Source of the DNA: JAFARZ01 sp035651595
Lineage (GTDB): Bacteria; Actinomycetota; Actinomycetes; Streptosporangiales; Streptosporangiaceae
Assembly: GCA_035651595.1 (NCBI GenBank)
Contig: DASRFJ010000314.1
Coordinates: 1-13,195, forward strand
Reading direction: 5' to 3'
Length of the DNA: 13,195 nt
The notes under the pieces were generated by a model that did no database searches, was not told the origin of the DNA, and worked only from the letters and a program-made list of their open reading frames with translations. A program made the translations under genes and the position numbers. Below are positions 1-6,353 of this stretch, piece after piece. How positions within the stretch are numbered: position 1 is the stretch's first letter; the number at the start of each line of letters is the position of its first letter.

Positions 1-1053
1 GACGGGGTGATCCCGGAGTCCCCGTTCATCGGCCCCGGCATGCGGCGGCAAGCTGCGCTGCGTTACTTTCCCTGCCGGCTCTCGCTCGTGCCAGTGCTGC
101 TCCGGGAGCAGCTCCCGCCGGACATCGTGCTCGTCCAGACGTCGCTGCCGCAGGGCGGCACCGTGTCGCTGGGCACCGAGGTGAACGTGCTGCCCGCGGC
201 GATCGAGGCCGCTCGGGCCCGCGGCGGGCTCGTCATCGCACAGCTCAACCCCCGCGTCCCGTACACCTACGGCGACGCGGTGCTGGCCGCGGAGGAAATC
301 GACTTCGCGATCGAGTCCGACATCCCGCTGCCATCACCAGCGCAGCGGCCGGTCCCGGCCGCCTCGGCCGCCATCGGCGGGCTGGCCGCCACACTGGTCG
401 GCGACGGGTCCACGCTGCAGCTCGGCATCGGCGCGGTCCCTGACGCGGTACTCGCCGCGCTGCTCGAACGGCGTGGCCTGCGGGTCTGGTCGGAGATGTT
501 CAGCGACGGCGTGCTCGCGCTGGCCAAGGCCGGAGCGCTGGACCCCGCGCGGCGGATCACCGCATCGTTCGCCTTCGGCAGCCCCGAGCTGTACGACTGG
601 ATGGACCGCAACCCGGACATCGCGATGCTGCGGACCGAGACGACCAACGACCCGGCGCGGATCGCCCGGCAACTGCGGATGGTCTCGGTCAACTCCGCGC
701 TCCAGGTCGACCTGTACGCCCAGGCCAACGCCAGCCGGGTGCACGGAGCCATCTACTCCGGGTTCGGCGGGCAGACCGACTTCGTCGTCGGCGCGCTGCA
801 CTCGGCCGGCGGTCTGGCCATCATCGCGCTGCCGTCCTGGCACCCGAAGGCGGACGTGTCCACCGTGGTACCCCGGCTGACCGGGCCCGTGACCTCGTTC
901 CAGCACAGCTTCATCGTCAGCGACCAGGGCATCGCGGCAATCTGGGGGCACGACGCCTCGACCCAGGCGTCGCAGATCATCACCCACGTCGCCCACCCGT
1001 CCGTGCGCGACGAACTGCGGAACGCCGGCCGCGAACTCGGCTTCCAGCTCTGA
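1..1053 (+). CDS. acetyl-CoA hydrolase / 4-hydroxybutyrate CoA-transferase family protein, 5' end cut by window
   Basis: The reading frame is open from base 1 and ends at TGA 1051-1053. About 350 residues are visible of the roughly 430 usual for the family, so the N-terminus lies outside the window; the GTG at 7 is internal. Family landmarks follow in order: LQLGIGAVPDAVL near 418-456, SEMFSDG near 490-510 whose Glu codon (493-495) matches the likely acyl-accepting glutamate of family I CoA-transferases, NDPARIA, VNSALQVDLYAQ, and GGQTDFVVGALHSAGG near 766-813. Such enzymes move CoA between acetyl-CoA and carboxylates such as acetate, succinate or 4-hydroxybutyrate, or hydrolyse acetyl-CoA, in the cytoplasm. 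The substrate cannot be settled from sequence. The gene faces the universal stress protein gene and ends just before a hairpin. A role in fermentative acyl-CoA metabolism fits the anoxia theme of the neighbours, but that is inference. Confidence 0.88.
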   Translation, partial: DGVIPESPFIGPGMRRQAALRYFPCRLSLVPVLLREQLPPDIVLVQTSLPQGGTVSLGTEVNVLPAAIEAARARGGLVIAQLNPRVPYTYGDAVLAAEEIDFAIESDIPLPSPAQRPVPAASAAIGGLAATLVGDGSTLQLGIGAVPDAVLAALLERRGLRVWSEMFSDGVLALAKAGALDPARRITASFAFGSPELYDWMDRNPDIAMLRTETTNDPARIARQLRMVSVNSALQVDLYAQANASRVHGAIYSGFGGQTDFVVGALHSAGGLAIIALPSWHPKADVSTVVPRLTGPVTSFQHSFIVSDQGIAAIWGHDASTQASQIITHVAHPSVRDELRNAGRELGFQL

Positions 1054-1078
1054 GCGCCACGGATCCGGGCGTCAAGAA

Positions 1079-1112
1079 GCGGCTGGCCAGCCTCCACCAG
1101 CCGGCCAGCCGC
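1079..1112. terminator. bidirectional stem-loop terminator between convergent genes
   Basis: A perfect 10-bp inverted repeat GCGGCTGGCC / GGCCAGCCGC (1079-1088 and 1103-1112) encloses a 14-base loop. It sits in the 69-bp gap between the stop codons of the CoA-transferase gene and the convergent USP gene. There is no T tract on either side, as is common for actinobacterial hairpin terminators. Function is inferred from position and symmetry. Confidence 0.6.
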
Positions 1113-1122
1113 GTAAGTCGTG

Positions 1123-1560
1123 TCAGCCGTGGTCTGCGGGGATAATGACGACCGGGCAGTGTGCGTGGTGCGCGACCTGAGCGCTCACCGAGCCCATGAG
1201 CAGTCGCGCGAAACCACCCGCGCCACGCGAACCCAGCACGATCATGTCCGCGTCCTTGGCCGCGTCGAGTAGCTCTTCGGCCGGGATGCCGATGCGGAGA
1301 TGGACATGCGCCTCTGCGGGCTGGTCGTCGCCGAGCCCTGCCAGCACCTCGTCGGTCTCCGACTTAGCCGCCCGGCCAGCCTTTTCGGCCAGCTCAGTGT
1401 CACCCGCGAACGCGACGCCGTGGCCTGAGTAACCGCGCAGGACCTGGTGCACCACGACGACGTTCAGCGCGCTCTTCCTTAGCGCCGCCTCCCTAGCGGC
1501 CCACTCCAAGGCCCGAAGGGAATGCCCCGAGCCGTCCACTCCGACGATGATTCCGGACAT
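1123..1560 (-). CDS. universal stress protein, single UspA domain
   Basis: This is a 145-residue single-domain USP. The N-terminus has the usual beta-strand with IIVGVDGSGHS, followed by the AL-EWAAREA helix. The ATP-binding signature G-2x-G-9x-G-S is complete at G110, G113, G123 and S124, so it probably binds ATP. It ends with the typical CPVVIIP strand. The ATG start is backed by a GGAGAG ribosome site a few bases upstream. The gene is divergent from devR across 200 bp holding a DevR-type box. In M. tuberculosis the gene next to devR (Rv3134c) is also a USP of the dormancy regulon, although that one has two domains. The role is cytoplasmic stress or dormancy signalling; the precise biochemical output of such proteins is not known. 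Confidence 0.92.
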   Translation of the reverse strand: MSGIIVGVDGSGHSLRALEWAAREAALRKSALNVVVVHQVLRGYSGHGVAFAGDTELAEKAGRAAKSETDEVLAGLGDDQPAEAHVHLRIGIPAEELLDAAKDADMIVLGSRGAGGFARLLMGSVSAQVAHHAHCPVVIIPADHG

Positions 1561-1663
1561 GTCACACTCTCCAGTCCCCCAGAAGGGGTTGAATTGTCAT
1601 TTCAGTCCGGGACGCTAGGCGGTGCGCGACAGGGGCGGAAGGGCCTTACGGACGCGGCCAACC

Positions 1664-1677
1664 GGGACCTAGGTCCA
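1664..1677. promoter_or_regulatory. DevR/DosR-type box in the USP-devR divergent region
   Basis: GGGACCTAGGTCCA reads as GGGAC-N4-GTCCA and contains a perfect 12-bp palindrome at 1665-1676. The half-site spacing equals that of the mycobacterial DosR consensus (GGGAC-TWWA-GTCCC). It lies 104 bp from the USP start and 84 bp from the devR start, so it could serve both. A weaker GGGAC-N4-GGC half-match lies 55 bp away at 1609-1622, nearer the USP. Binding by DevR is inferred. Confidence 0.68.
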
Positions 1678-1760
1678 TGGCCAACGCCCATCCGGGCTGC
1701 TTAGGGTAGGGCTAACGTAGCGATCCCGACCCGGGGCCGCCCGCACGCACAGGAGCCATC

Positions 1761-2462
1761 GTGACCACCCCGTCCAGCGACCAGCCCGGCAAGACCATCT
1801 CGGTATTCCTGCTCGACGACCACGAGGTCGTCCGCAGGGGTGTCCGCGACCTGCTGGAGGCCGAACCGGACATCACCGTGGTCGGCGAGGCGGGCACCGC
1901 CTCGTCGGCGCTGGCCCGGATCCCCGCGCTGCGGCCGGACGTGGCGGTCCTCGACGTCCGGCTGCCGGACGGCGACGGCGTCTCGGTGTGCCGGGAGATC
2001 CGGTCCCGGATGCCCGAAGTGGCGTGCCTGATGCTGACCTCGTTCGGCGACGACGAGGCGCTGTTCGACGCGATCATGGCGGGCGCCGCGGGATACGTGC
2101 TCAAGCAGATCCGCGGCACTGACCTGGTCGGTGCGGTACGCACCGTCGCCACCGGCGAGTCCATGCTCGACCCGCGCGCCGCCAGCCAGCTGATGGCCAG
2201 GCTCCGCGACCAGTCCCGCAAACGCGACCCGCTGGCGGACCTGACCGACCAGGAGCGCAAGATCCTCGAGCTGATCGGCGAAGGCCTGACCAACCGGCAG
2301 ATCGGCGAGCGCATCTTCCTGGCCGAGAAGACCGTCAAGAACTACGTCTCGGCGCTGTTCGCCAAGCTCGGCATGGAACGCCGCACCCAGGCCGCCGCTT
2401 ATGCCGCCCGGATCTTCGGCGAGCACCACGACGACGAGGATGCCCCACGTCCCGGCAGATGA
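1761..2462 (+). CDS. devR: DevR/DosR-like NarL-family response regulator
   Basis: This 233-residue regulator has a receiver domain (about residues 12-130) and a LuxR-type helix-turn-helix (about 165-225). The acid pocket is D19-D20, the phospho-acceptor is D65 (in VLDVRLPDG), and T93 and K115 complete the switch. The DNA-recognition segment LAEKTVKNYVSALFAKLGM is almost identical to that of M. tuberculosis DevR, including the lysines that contact the GGGAC half-site, which supports recognition of the four boxes in this window. The GTG start at 1761 has AGGAG about seven bases upstream; the N-terminus is about ten residues longer than mycobacterial DevR. It would be activated by phosphorylation from the GAF kinase encoded at 4422-6152 and may regulate itself through the upstream box. 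Unlike in mycobacteria, regulator and kinase genes are not adjacent. Confidence 0.92.
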   Translation: MTTPSSDQPGKTISVFLLDDHEVVRRGVRDLLEAEPDITVVGEAGTASSALARIPALRPDVAVLDVRLPDGDGVSVCREIRSRMPEVACLMLTSFGDDEALFDAIMAGAAGYVLKQIRGTDLVGAVRTVATGESMLDPRAASQLMARLRDQSRKRDPLADLTDQERKILELIGEGLTNRQIGERIFLAEKTVKNYVSALFAKLGMERRTQAAAYAARIFGEHHDDEDAPRPGR

Positions 2463-2476
2463 GGGACCTTGTGCCC
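2463..2476. promoter_or_regulatory. DevR/DosR-type box upstream of the flavin split-barrel gene
   Basis: GGGACCTTGTGCCC reads as GGGAC-N4-TGCCC with the DosR half-site spacing. It begins on the base after the devR stop codon and ends 35 bp before the ATG of the next gene, a good place for an activator site. It would give the downstream flavoprotein-nitroreductase pair its own promoter as well as read-through from devR. Binding is inferred. Confidence 0.68.
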
Positions 2477-2511
2477 TAGGTCGCCGGTTCGCACCCTGGC
2501 AACTTCGGGAC

Positions 2512-2928
2512 ATGCATGCCAACGGCGCGTTCCTTGAACAACTGACCAGAGACCAGTGCCTGCGGCGGATGGCTGACGTCGCGGTCGGCCGCATCGTCTA
2601 CACCCGGCTGGCGATGCCCGCCGTGGAGCTGGTCAACTTCGCCATCGTCGACGGCGACATCGTGATCAGAACCAGCAAGAGCGGAAAGCTCGCCGCCGCG
2701 ATCGCGGGCGCCGTCGTGGCCTTCGAGGTCGACCAGCTGGACATTGGAGCGCAAAGCGGCTGGAGCGTCACCGCGGTCGGTGAGTCCCGCGAGGTCACCG
2801 ACCCAGTTGACCTCGAACGGCTGAACCGGATCGGGCTTAATACCTGGGCACCTGGCGACCACGCGCACTACATCCGGATCTCGCCGCAAATACTGAACGG
2901 CCGGATGATACGGACCGGAAAGAGGTGA
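2512..2928 (+). CDS. pyridoxamine 5'-phosphate oxidase-like flavin split-barrel protein
   Basis: From ATG 2512 the product is 138 residues, normal for small proteins of this fold. The open frame runs upstream to 2401 but that part overlaps devR and is not family-like, so 2512 is preferred; the ribosome site is weak. Landmarks are CLRRMADVAVGRIVYT at the N-terminus, the VNFAIVDGDIVIRTS strand pair followed by SGKL (flavin-phosphate region), VAFEVDQLD, and GWSVTAVGESREV. The family binds FMN, F420 or haem and reduces or oxidises small molecules in the cytoplasm; the cofactor is not decidable here. M. tuberculosis dormancy-regulon members Rv0080 and Rv3129 have this fold. It ends three bases before the ATG of the nitroreductase gene, so the two are co-transcribed, and a DevR-type box lies just upstream. 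Confidence 0.82.
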   Translation: MHANGAFLEQLTRDQCLRRMADVAVGRIVYTRLAMPAVELVNFAIVDGDIVIRTSKSGKLAAAIAGAVVAFEVDQLDIGAQSGWSVTAVGESREVTDPVDLERLNRIGLNTWAPGDHAHYIRISPQILNGRMIRTGKR

Positions 2929-2931
2929 GCC

Positions 2932-4155
2932 ATGAGCCAGACGCTGACCCCCACGGAAGTCGCCAGGCGAGTGGTGGCAGAGGCCATCTGGGCGCCGTCG
3001 GTACACAACACCCAGCCGTGGCGGTTCACCGTGCACGACCACCAGATCGGCGTGCACGCCGACCCGAGCCGCAGGCTGGAGATCGCCGACCCGGACGGCC
3101 GGGAGATGCTGATCAGCTGCGGCGCCGCCGTGTTCACCGCCCGGCTGGCGTTGCGCTCGCTTGGCTGGATCCCCGAGGTGGACCTGCTGTCCGACGCCAG
3201 GGACCCGATGCTGGTCGCACGGCTCGGCTGGCGGCGACGGGCACCGGTCGGCGATTACGAGTGGCGGCTGTTCGGCCATGTCCGCAGCCGGCGCACGCAC
3301 CGCGGGGCGTTCGACCTGGAACCGCTGGCACCAGGGCTGCTGGCGGCCATGCGGACCGGTGCTGCCAGGGACGGGGCGCCGTTGCGCGTCGTGGCCGACG
3401 ACGGGCGCCGGGCCTCGCTGGCCGCCGCCATCCAGCTGGCCGAACGGGCGGCACAGCTCGATGGCGGCCGGATACACGAGCTCGCGCGGTGGGCACCGCC
3501 ACCCGGCAGCCCCCGCGCCGACGGGGTGCCGCCCACCGCCTACCCGGCCCGGCCAGAGCACACCAGCCCCGACTTCCCCGGGCGAGACTTCGCGCACGGC
3601 AGGGGGTGGGGCCTGCCGCCGCTGACCACCGCCTCAGCGGCGCGATCCACCGGTGTGGTGGCGCTGCTCACCACCCGTCACGACCGTCCGCAGGACTGGG
3701 TGGCCACGGGCCAGGCGCTGCAGCGGATCCTGCTGACCGCGAGCACGTGCGGCGCGGCGGTAGCAATGCACAGCCAGCCGCTGGAGCTGCCCTGGCTCCG
3801 CCGCGTCATCCGCCTCCAGTTCAGCGACGGGGCCTACCCCCACCTCATCCTCCGGTTCGGGAACGTCACCCAGGTGGCCGCCAGCATCCGCAGGGACGTC
3901 GCGGACGTGCTCACACTGCCGGCCGACGAGTTACCGTTGTCCGCGCATTCCGCCGCAGTCGGCCGCCACCAAGGATGGTCGACGGATTTTGGGGTAGCAC
4001 CACTGTCGTTATGCAAAAATCGGGACCTTCGACCCTGGGAAGAAGCAGACCGGGGCCATGGAATGACGAACTATGACGAGAGATCACCGGGCGCAGTGCG
4101 AGCCGCATCTGACCCGGCTCGGACTTATAGTTCGCGGCGAGAACGAAATAGATAA
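2932..4155 (+). CDS. Acg-type nitroreductase family protein with atypical C-terminal extension
   Basis: The ATG at 2932 has a good AGAGGTGAG ribosome site that overlaps the stop of the preceding gene. Residues 1-330 look like the Acg/Rv3131 branch of the nitroreductase superfamily: APSVHNTQPWRF (residues 21-32), ISCGAAVFTARLALRSLGW (61-79), TGQALQRILLTASTCG (259-274), QPLELP (282-287) and LILRFG (305-310). Mycobacterial Acg proteins belong to the DosR regulon and may sequester flavin rather than reduce substrates; that is family knowledge. The usual end falls near residue 330, but here the frame stays open to 407, running through a DevR-type box and 83 bases into the next gene. This tail (about 335-407) looks non-conserved and suggests loss of the original stop; a stop in another frame at 3995-3997 may be the ancestral end. 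Confidence 0.85.
   Translation: MSQTLTPTEVARRVVAEAIWAPSVHNTQPWRFTVHDHQIGVHADPSRRLEIADPDGREMLISCGAAVFTARLALRSLGWIPEVDLLSDARDPMLVARLGWRRRAPVGDYEWRLFGHVRSRRTHRGAFDLEPLAPGLLAAMRTGAARDGAPLRVVADDGRRASLAAAIQLAERAAQLDGGRIHELARWAPPPGSPRADGVPPTAYPARPEHTSPDFPGRDFAHGRGWGLPPLTTASAARSTGVVALLTTRHDRPQDWVATGQALQRILLTASTCGAAVAMHSQPLELPWLRRVIRLQFSDGAYPHLILRFGNVTQVAASIRRDVADVLTLPADELPLSAHSAAVGRHQGWSTDFGVAPLSLCKNRDLRPWEEADRGHGMTNYDERSPGAVRAASDPARTYSSRRERNR
4022..4035. promoter_or_regulatory. DevR/DosR-type box upstream of the small unknown gene
   Basis: GGGACCTTCGACCC reads as GGGAC-N4-GACCC with DosR half-site spacing. It lies 37 bp before the ATG at 4073, the same geometry as the box at 2463-2476. It is inside the nominal 3' end of the nitroreductase reading frame (codons 364-368), in a locally AT-richer stretch, which supports the view that this stretch was originally intergenic. 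Confidence 0.66.
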
Positions 4156-4393
4156 CGCGTATGGCGACGTGGTATTCGCGACGGGTGCCATCGTCGCGGA
4201 GGCAACCGAGGCCACCCGCGGCGGGGGGATGTTCCTGCTGGTGCGGCGAGAGCGGCTGGTCCGCGCAGCCGATGAGGCGATCGCCGCGGCACGCGACGGG
4301 AATTCCGGTGAACTGCGCCGCGCGTTGCGGTGGTTCAGCACGCTGGTCAGCGCTATCTGGATAGCGGAGGATGGTCTTCAGCCGCGCGGTTAA
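4073..4393 (+). CDS. small protein of unknown function (106 aa), likely DevR-controlled
   Basis: I do not recognise this protein. It is 106 residues from ATG 4073 to TAA 4391-4393, soluble by composition, with no clear membrane segment or signal peptide. The middle (VVFATGAIVAEATEAT, then MFLLVRRERLVRAADEAIAAA) suggests alternating strand and amphipathic helix, and the C-terminus (LRRALRWFSTLVSAIWIAED) is a likely helix. The ribosome site is poor. The N-terminal 83 bases overlap the extended nitroreductase frame. A DevR-type box stands 37 bp before the start, so it would be an independent dormancy-regulon gene. The frame ends 28 bp before the convergent kinase gene. Coding status rests on length, context and the box. 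Confidence 0.55.
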   Translation: MTRDHRAQCEPHLTRLGLIVRGENEIDNAYGDVVFATGAIVAEATEATRGGGMFLLVRRERLVRAADEAIAAARDGNSGELRRALRWFSTLVSAIWIAEDGLQPRG

Positions 4394-4421
4394 GGAAATA
4401 TTTCCCCTGCCGTTACCGACG

Positions 4422-6152
4422 CTAGCCCAGCGGGACTCGCCATTCCAAGGTGGTCCCGGGCCGAGCGTTGTCCACCCGGGCCGGGCCGAGCCGGAGCTCG
4501 CCGCCGAATTTCTCGGCGCGCTCGGCGAGATTACGCAGCCCGCTCCGGCGTCCGCCGCTTGCCGGATCAGAGAGCCCCGTTCCGTCGTCAGTTACCCGCA
4601 CGTTCAGCGTCTCGGCGCCGTCGACGTCCACGCTCACGTCGACCTGGCTGGCGCCGGAGTGCCGCGCCACGTTCGACAGCGCCTCGCGCAGCACCGCGAG
4701 CGCCTGGTCCGCGGCGTCCCCGGCCACCTGTGCCCGCAACCCCGCACCGAGCCGGAGCGACGGGGCGAACCCCAGCAGCGGTGTCATCTCCTCCACCAGC
4801 GCGACGATCCCGGCCCGCAGATCGGGTTCGAGATCGGCCTGGTCACGGGCCTGGAGGGCGAAGATCGTGGCCCGGATGTCCTTGATCGTGTCGTCCATCG
4901 CGTCCACCGCGCCGCTGATCCGGGTCCGCACCTCCGGCCGGCCGATCATCGGCATCGTGCCCTCCAGCGACATGCCGGTGGCGTACAGCCGCTGGATGAC
5001 CAGGTCGTGCAAGTCGCGGGCGATCCGGTCCCGGTCCTCGAACAGGGACAGCCGCTCCGCATCGGCGCGGCTCGCGGCCAGCTCGAGCGCGACGCCGGCC
5101 TGGCTCGCGAACGACGCGACAACCTCGATCTGGGCGGGCGGGAACGGCACCGCGCCGTGCCGCCGGCCGACGGTGAGCACGCCGCGGACATTGCCGGGCA
5201 CGCCGAGCGGGGAGAAAATCGCCGGCCCGATGTGGCTCATCGCGCTCCTCGCCGCCTCGGAGGCGCGCTCGTCGGCGGCGAAATCCTCGGTGGTTATCGG
5301 CTCGCCGCTGGTCAGCACCTGACCAGACAGCGACTGGCCGGCCGGGAGCACCAGGCCACGGGCCGCGTCCGCCCCCTCGCCCTCGGCGTAGACGTAGGTG
5401 AACCGGCGGGCATCCTCGTCCGGCACCGCCAGCAAGGCCAGGTCGGCGCCGGACAGCTCACGCACCTGCCGGGTCACGTCGGCCAGCACCTCGGCCGGGT
5501 CGACGCCGGACAACAGCCTGGTGGTGACGTCCGCGGTGGCCTGGATCAGCCGCTGCTGCCGCCGGGCCGCCTCGTACAGCCGGGCATTCTCGATCGCCAC
5601 GCCGGCCGCGGCGCCGAGCGCGACCAGCACCGCCTCGTCGTCCTCGGTGAACTCGCCGCCGCCCCGCTTGTTCGTCAGGTAGAGGTTGCCGAACACCTCG
5701 TCGCGCACCCGCACCGGCACGCCGAGGAAACTGCCCATCGGCGGGTGCCCGGCGGGGAACCCGGACGACTCGGCGTGGGCGGCGATGTCGGCCAGCCGCA
5801 ACGGGCGCGGGTCACGGATCAGCAGGCCGAGCAGGCCGAGTCCCTCGGGCCAGTGGTGGATCTTGCCGATCTCAGCCTCGCTCAGCCCGACGGGAATGAA
5901 CTCGGCGAGCTGCCGCCCCTCACCGATCACGCCGAGCGCGCCGTACGTGGCGTCCACCAGGCCTACCGCGGTCCGCACGATCGTGCGCAGCGTGGATTCC
6001 AGGTCCAGCCCGGCGCCGATCGTGACGACCGCCTCGAGCAGGCCGTGCATCTGGTCCCGGGCGCCGAGCACGGCCTGTAGCCGCCCTTGCAGCTCGGCGA
6101 GCAGCTCGTCGAGTCGCAGGTGCGGGAGCATGCCCGCTGCTGGCTCCATCAT
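4422..6152 (-). CDS. devS: DevS/DosT-like GAF-GAF sensor histidine kinase
   Basis: This 576-residue cytoplasmic kinase has GAF-A (about 46-192), GAF-B (about 212-362), a HisKA_3 dimerisation domain (about 374-440) and an HATPase_c domain (about 480-576). GAF-A contains GFPAGHPPMGSFLGVPVRVR; H136 aligns with H149, the proximal haem ligand of M. tuberculosis DevS, and Y158 (in FGNLYLTNK) with the distal Y171. The phospho-acceptor is H382 in DRDRIARDLHDLVIQRL; N494 lies in the N-box, and DDGTGL (522-527) and SGLRNLAERAEKFGG (537-551) complete the ATP site. By family knowledge it senses O2, NO and CO or redox state through haem and phosphorylates DevR. The start is one of two adjacent ATGs (6152 or 6149) with a weak GATGGG site. 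It is convergent with the devR-side genes rather than following devR. GAF-B resembles mycobacterial DevS less. Confidence 0.92.
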   Translation of the reverse strand: MMEPAAGMLPHLRLDELLAELQGRLQAVLGARDQMHGLLEAVVTIGAGLDLESTLRTIVRTAVGLVDATYGALGVIGEGRQLAEFIPVGLSEAEIGKIHHWPEGLGLLGLLIRDPRPLRLADIAAHAESSGFPAGHPPMGSFLGVPVRVRDEVFGNLYLTNKRGGGEFTEDDEAVLVALGAAAGVAIENARLYEAARRQQRLIQATADVTTRLLSGVDPAEVLADVTRQVRELSGADLALLAVPDEDARRFTYVYAEGEGADAARGLVLPAGQSLSGQVLTSGEPITTEDFAADERASEAARSAMSHIGPAIFSPLGVPGNVRGVLTVGRRHGAVPFPPAQIEVVASFASQAGVALELAASRADAERLSLFEDRDRIARDLHDLVIQRLYATGMSLEGTMPMIGRPEVRTRISGAVDAMDDTIKDIRATIFALQARDQADLEPDLRAGIVALVEEMTPLLGFAPSLRLGAGLRAQVAGDAADQALAVLREALSNVARHSGASQVDVSVDVDGAETLNVRVTDDGTGLSDPASGGRRSGLRNLAERAEKFGGELRLGPARVDNARPGTTLEWRVPLG

Positions 6153-6179
6153 CCCATCATTTCAGAACGACCAGCGGTT

Positions 6180-6353
6180 TCACATACTGAGATGCTTGTT
6201 GGCGCACCAGGCTAAACGGAGCAGCTCGTATCCCGGGTTGACCATGACCGGTCGCCCGTCGGCGCCTGGGCCGGCCGTGCCGCGGAGCCTGATGTGGCTG
6301 CCCGCGGTAAGCCCCGGGATGTGTGTCCGGCCGTAGAACAGCGCGGTCAGGTC
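6180..6353 (-). pseudogene. C-terminal remnant of an OB-fold nucleic-acid-binding protein
   Basis: On the minus strand, 6353 to 6219 reads DLTALFYGRTHIPGL, then AGSHIRLRGTAG, then GRPVMVNPGYELL. This matches the second half of the OB-fold found in a small actinobacterial protein (typically L-W-GRR-IPGI, G-L-G, NP-YELL). The first half is missing: upstream the frame enters the tail of the transporter remnant in a different frame. No start codon or ribosome site makes sense for it. The open frame ends with TGA at 6180-6182. It lies directly behind the transporter remnant on the same strand, so the two were probably joined by a deletion. Family assignment is from remembered motif pattern. Confidence 0.5.

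Noticed and set aside
2476..3597. Minus-strand open frame of 373 codons opposite the flavoprotein and nitroreductase genes
   Set aside because: Composition is typical of antisense shadow and the plus-strand genes have conserved motifs and ribosome sites.
4394..4405. Palindrome GGAAATATTTCC between the small unknown gene and the kinase gene
   Set aside because: It lacks a loop and is not GC-rich, so it is a poor terminator; it may be a chance AT-rich palindrome in the 28-bp gap.
4371..6080. Plus-strand open frame of 569 codons opposite the kinase gene
   Set aside because: It is rich in Arg, Gly, His and Pro with no domain, the usual antisense shadow of a high-GC gene; the minus-strand frame has a complete GAF-GAF-kinase architecture.
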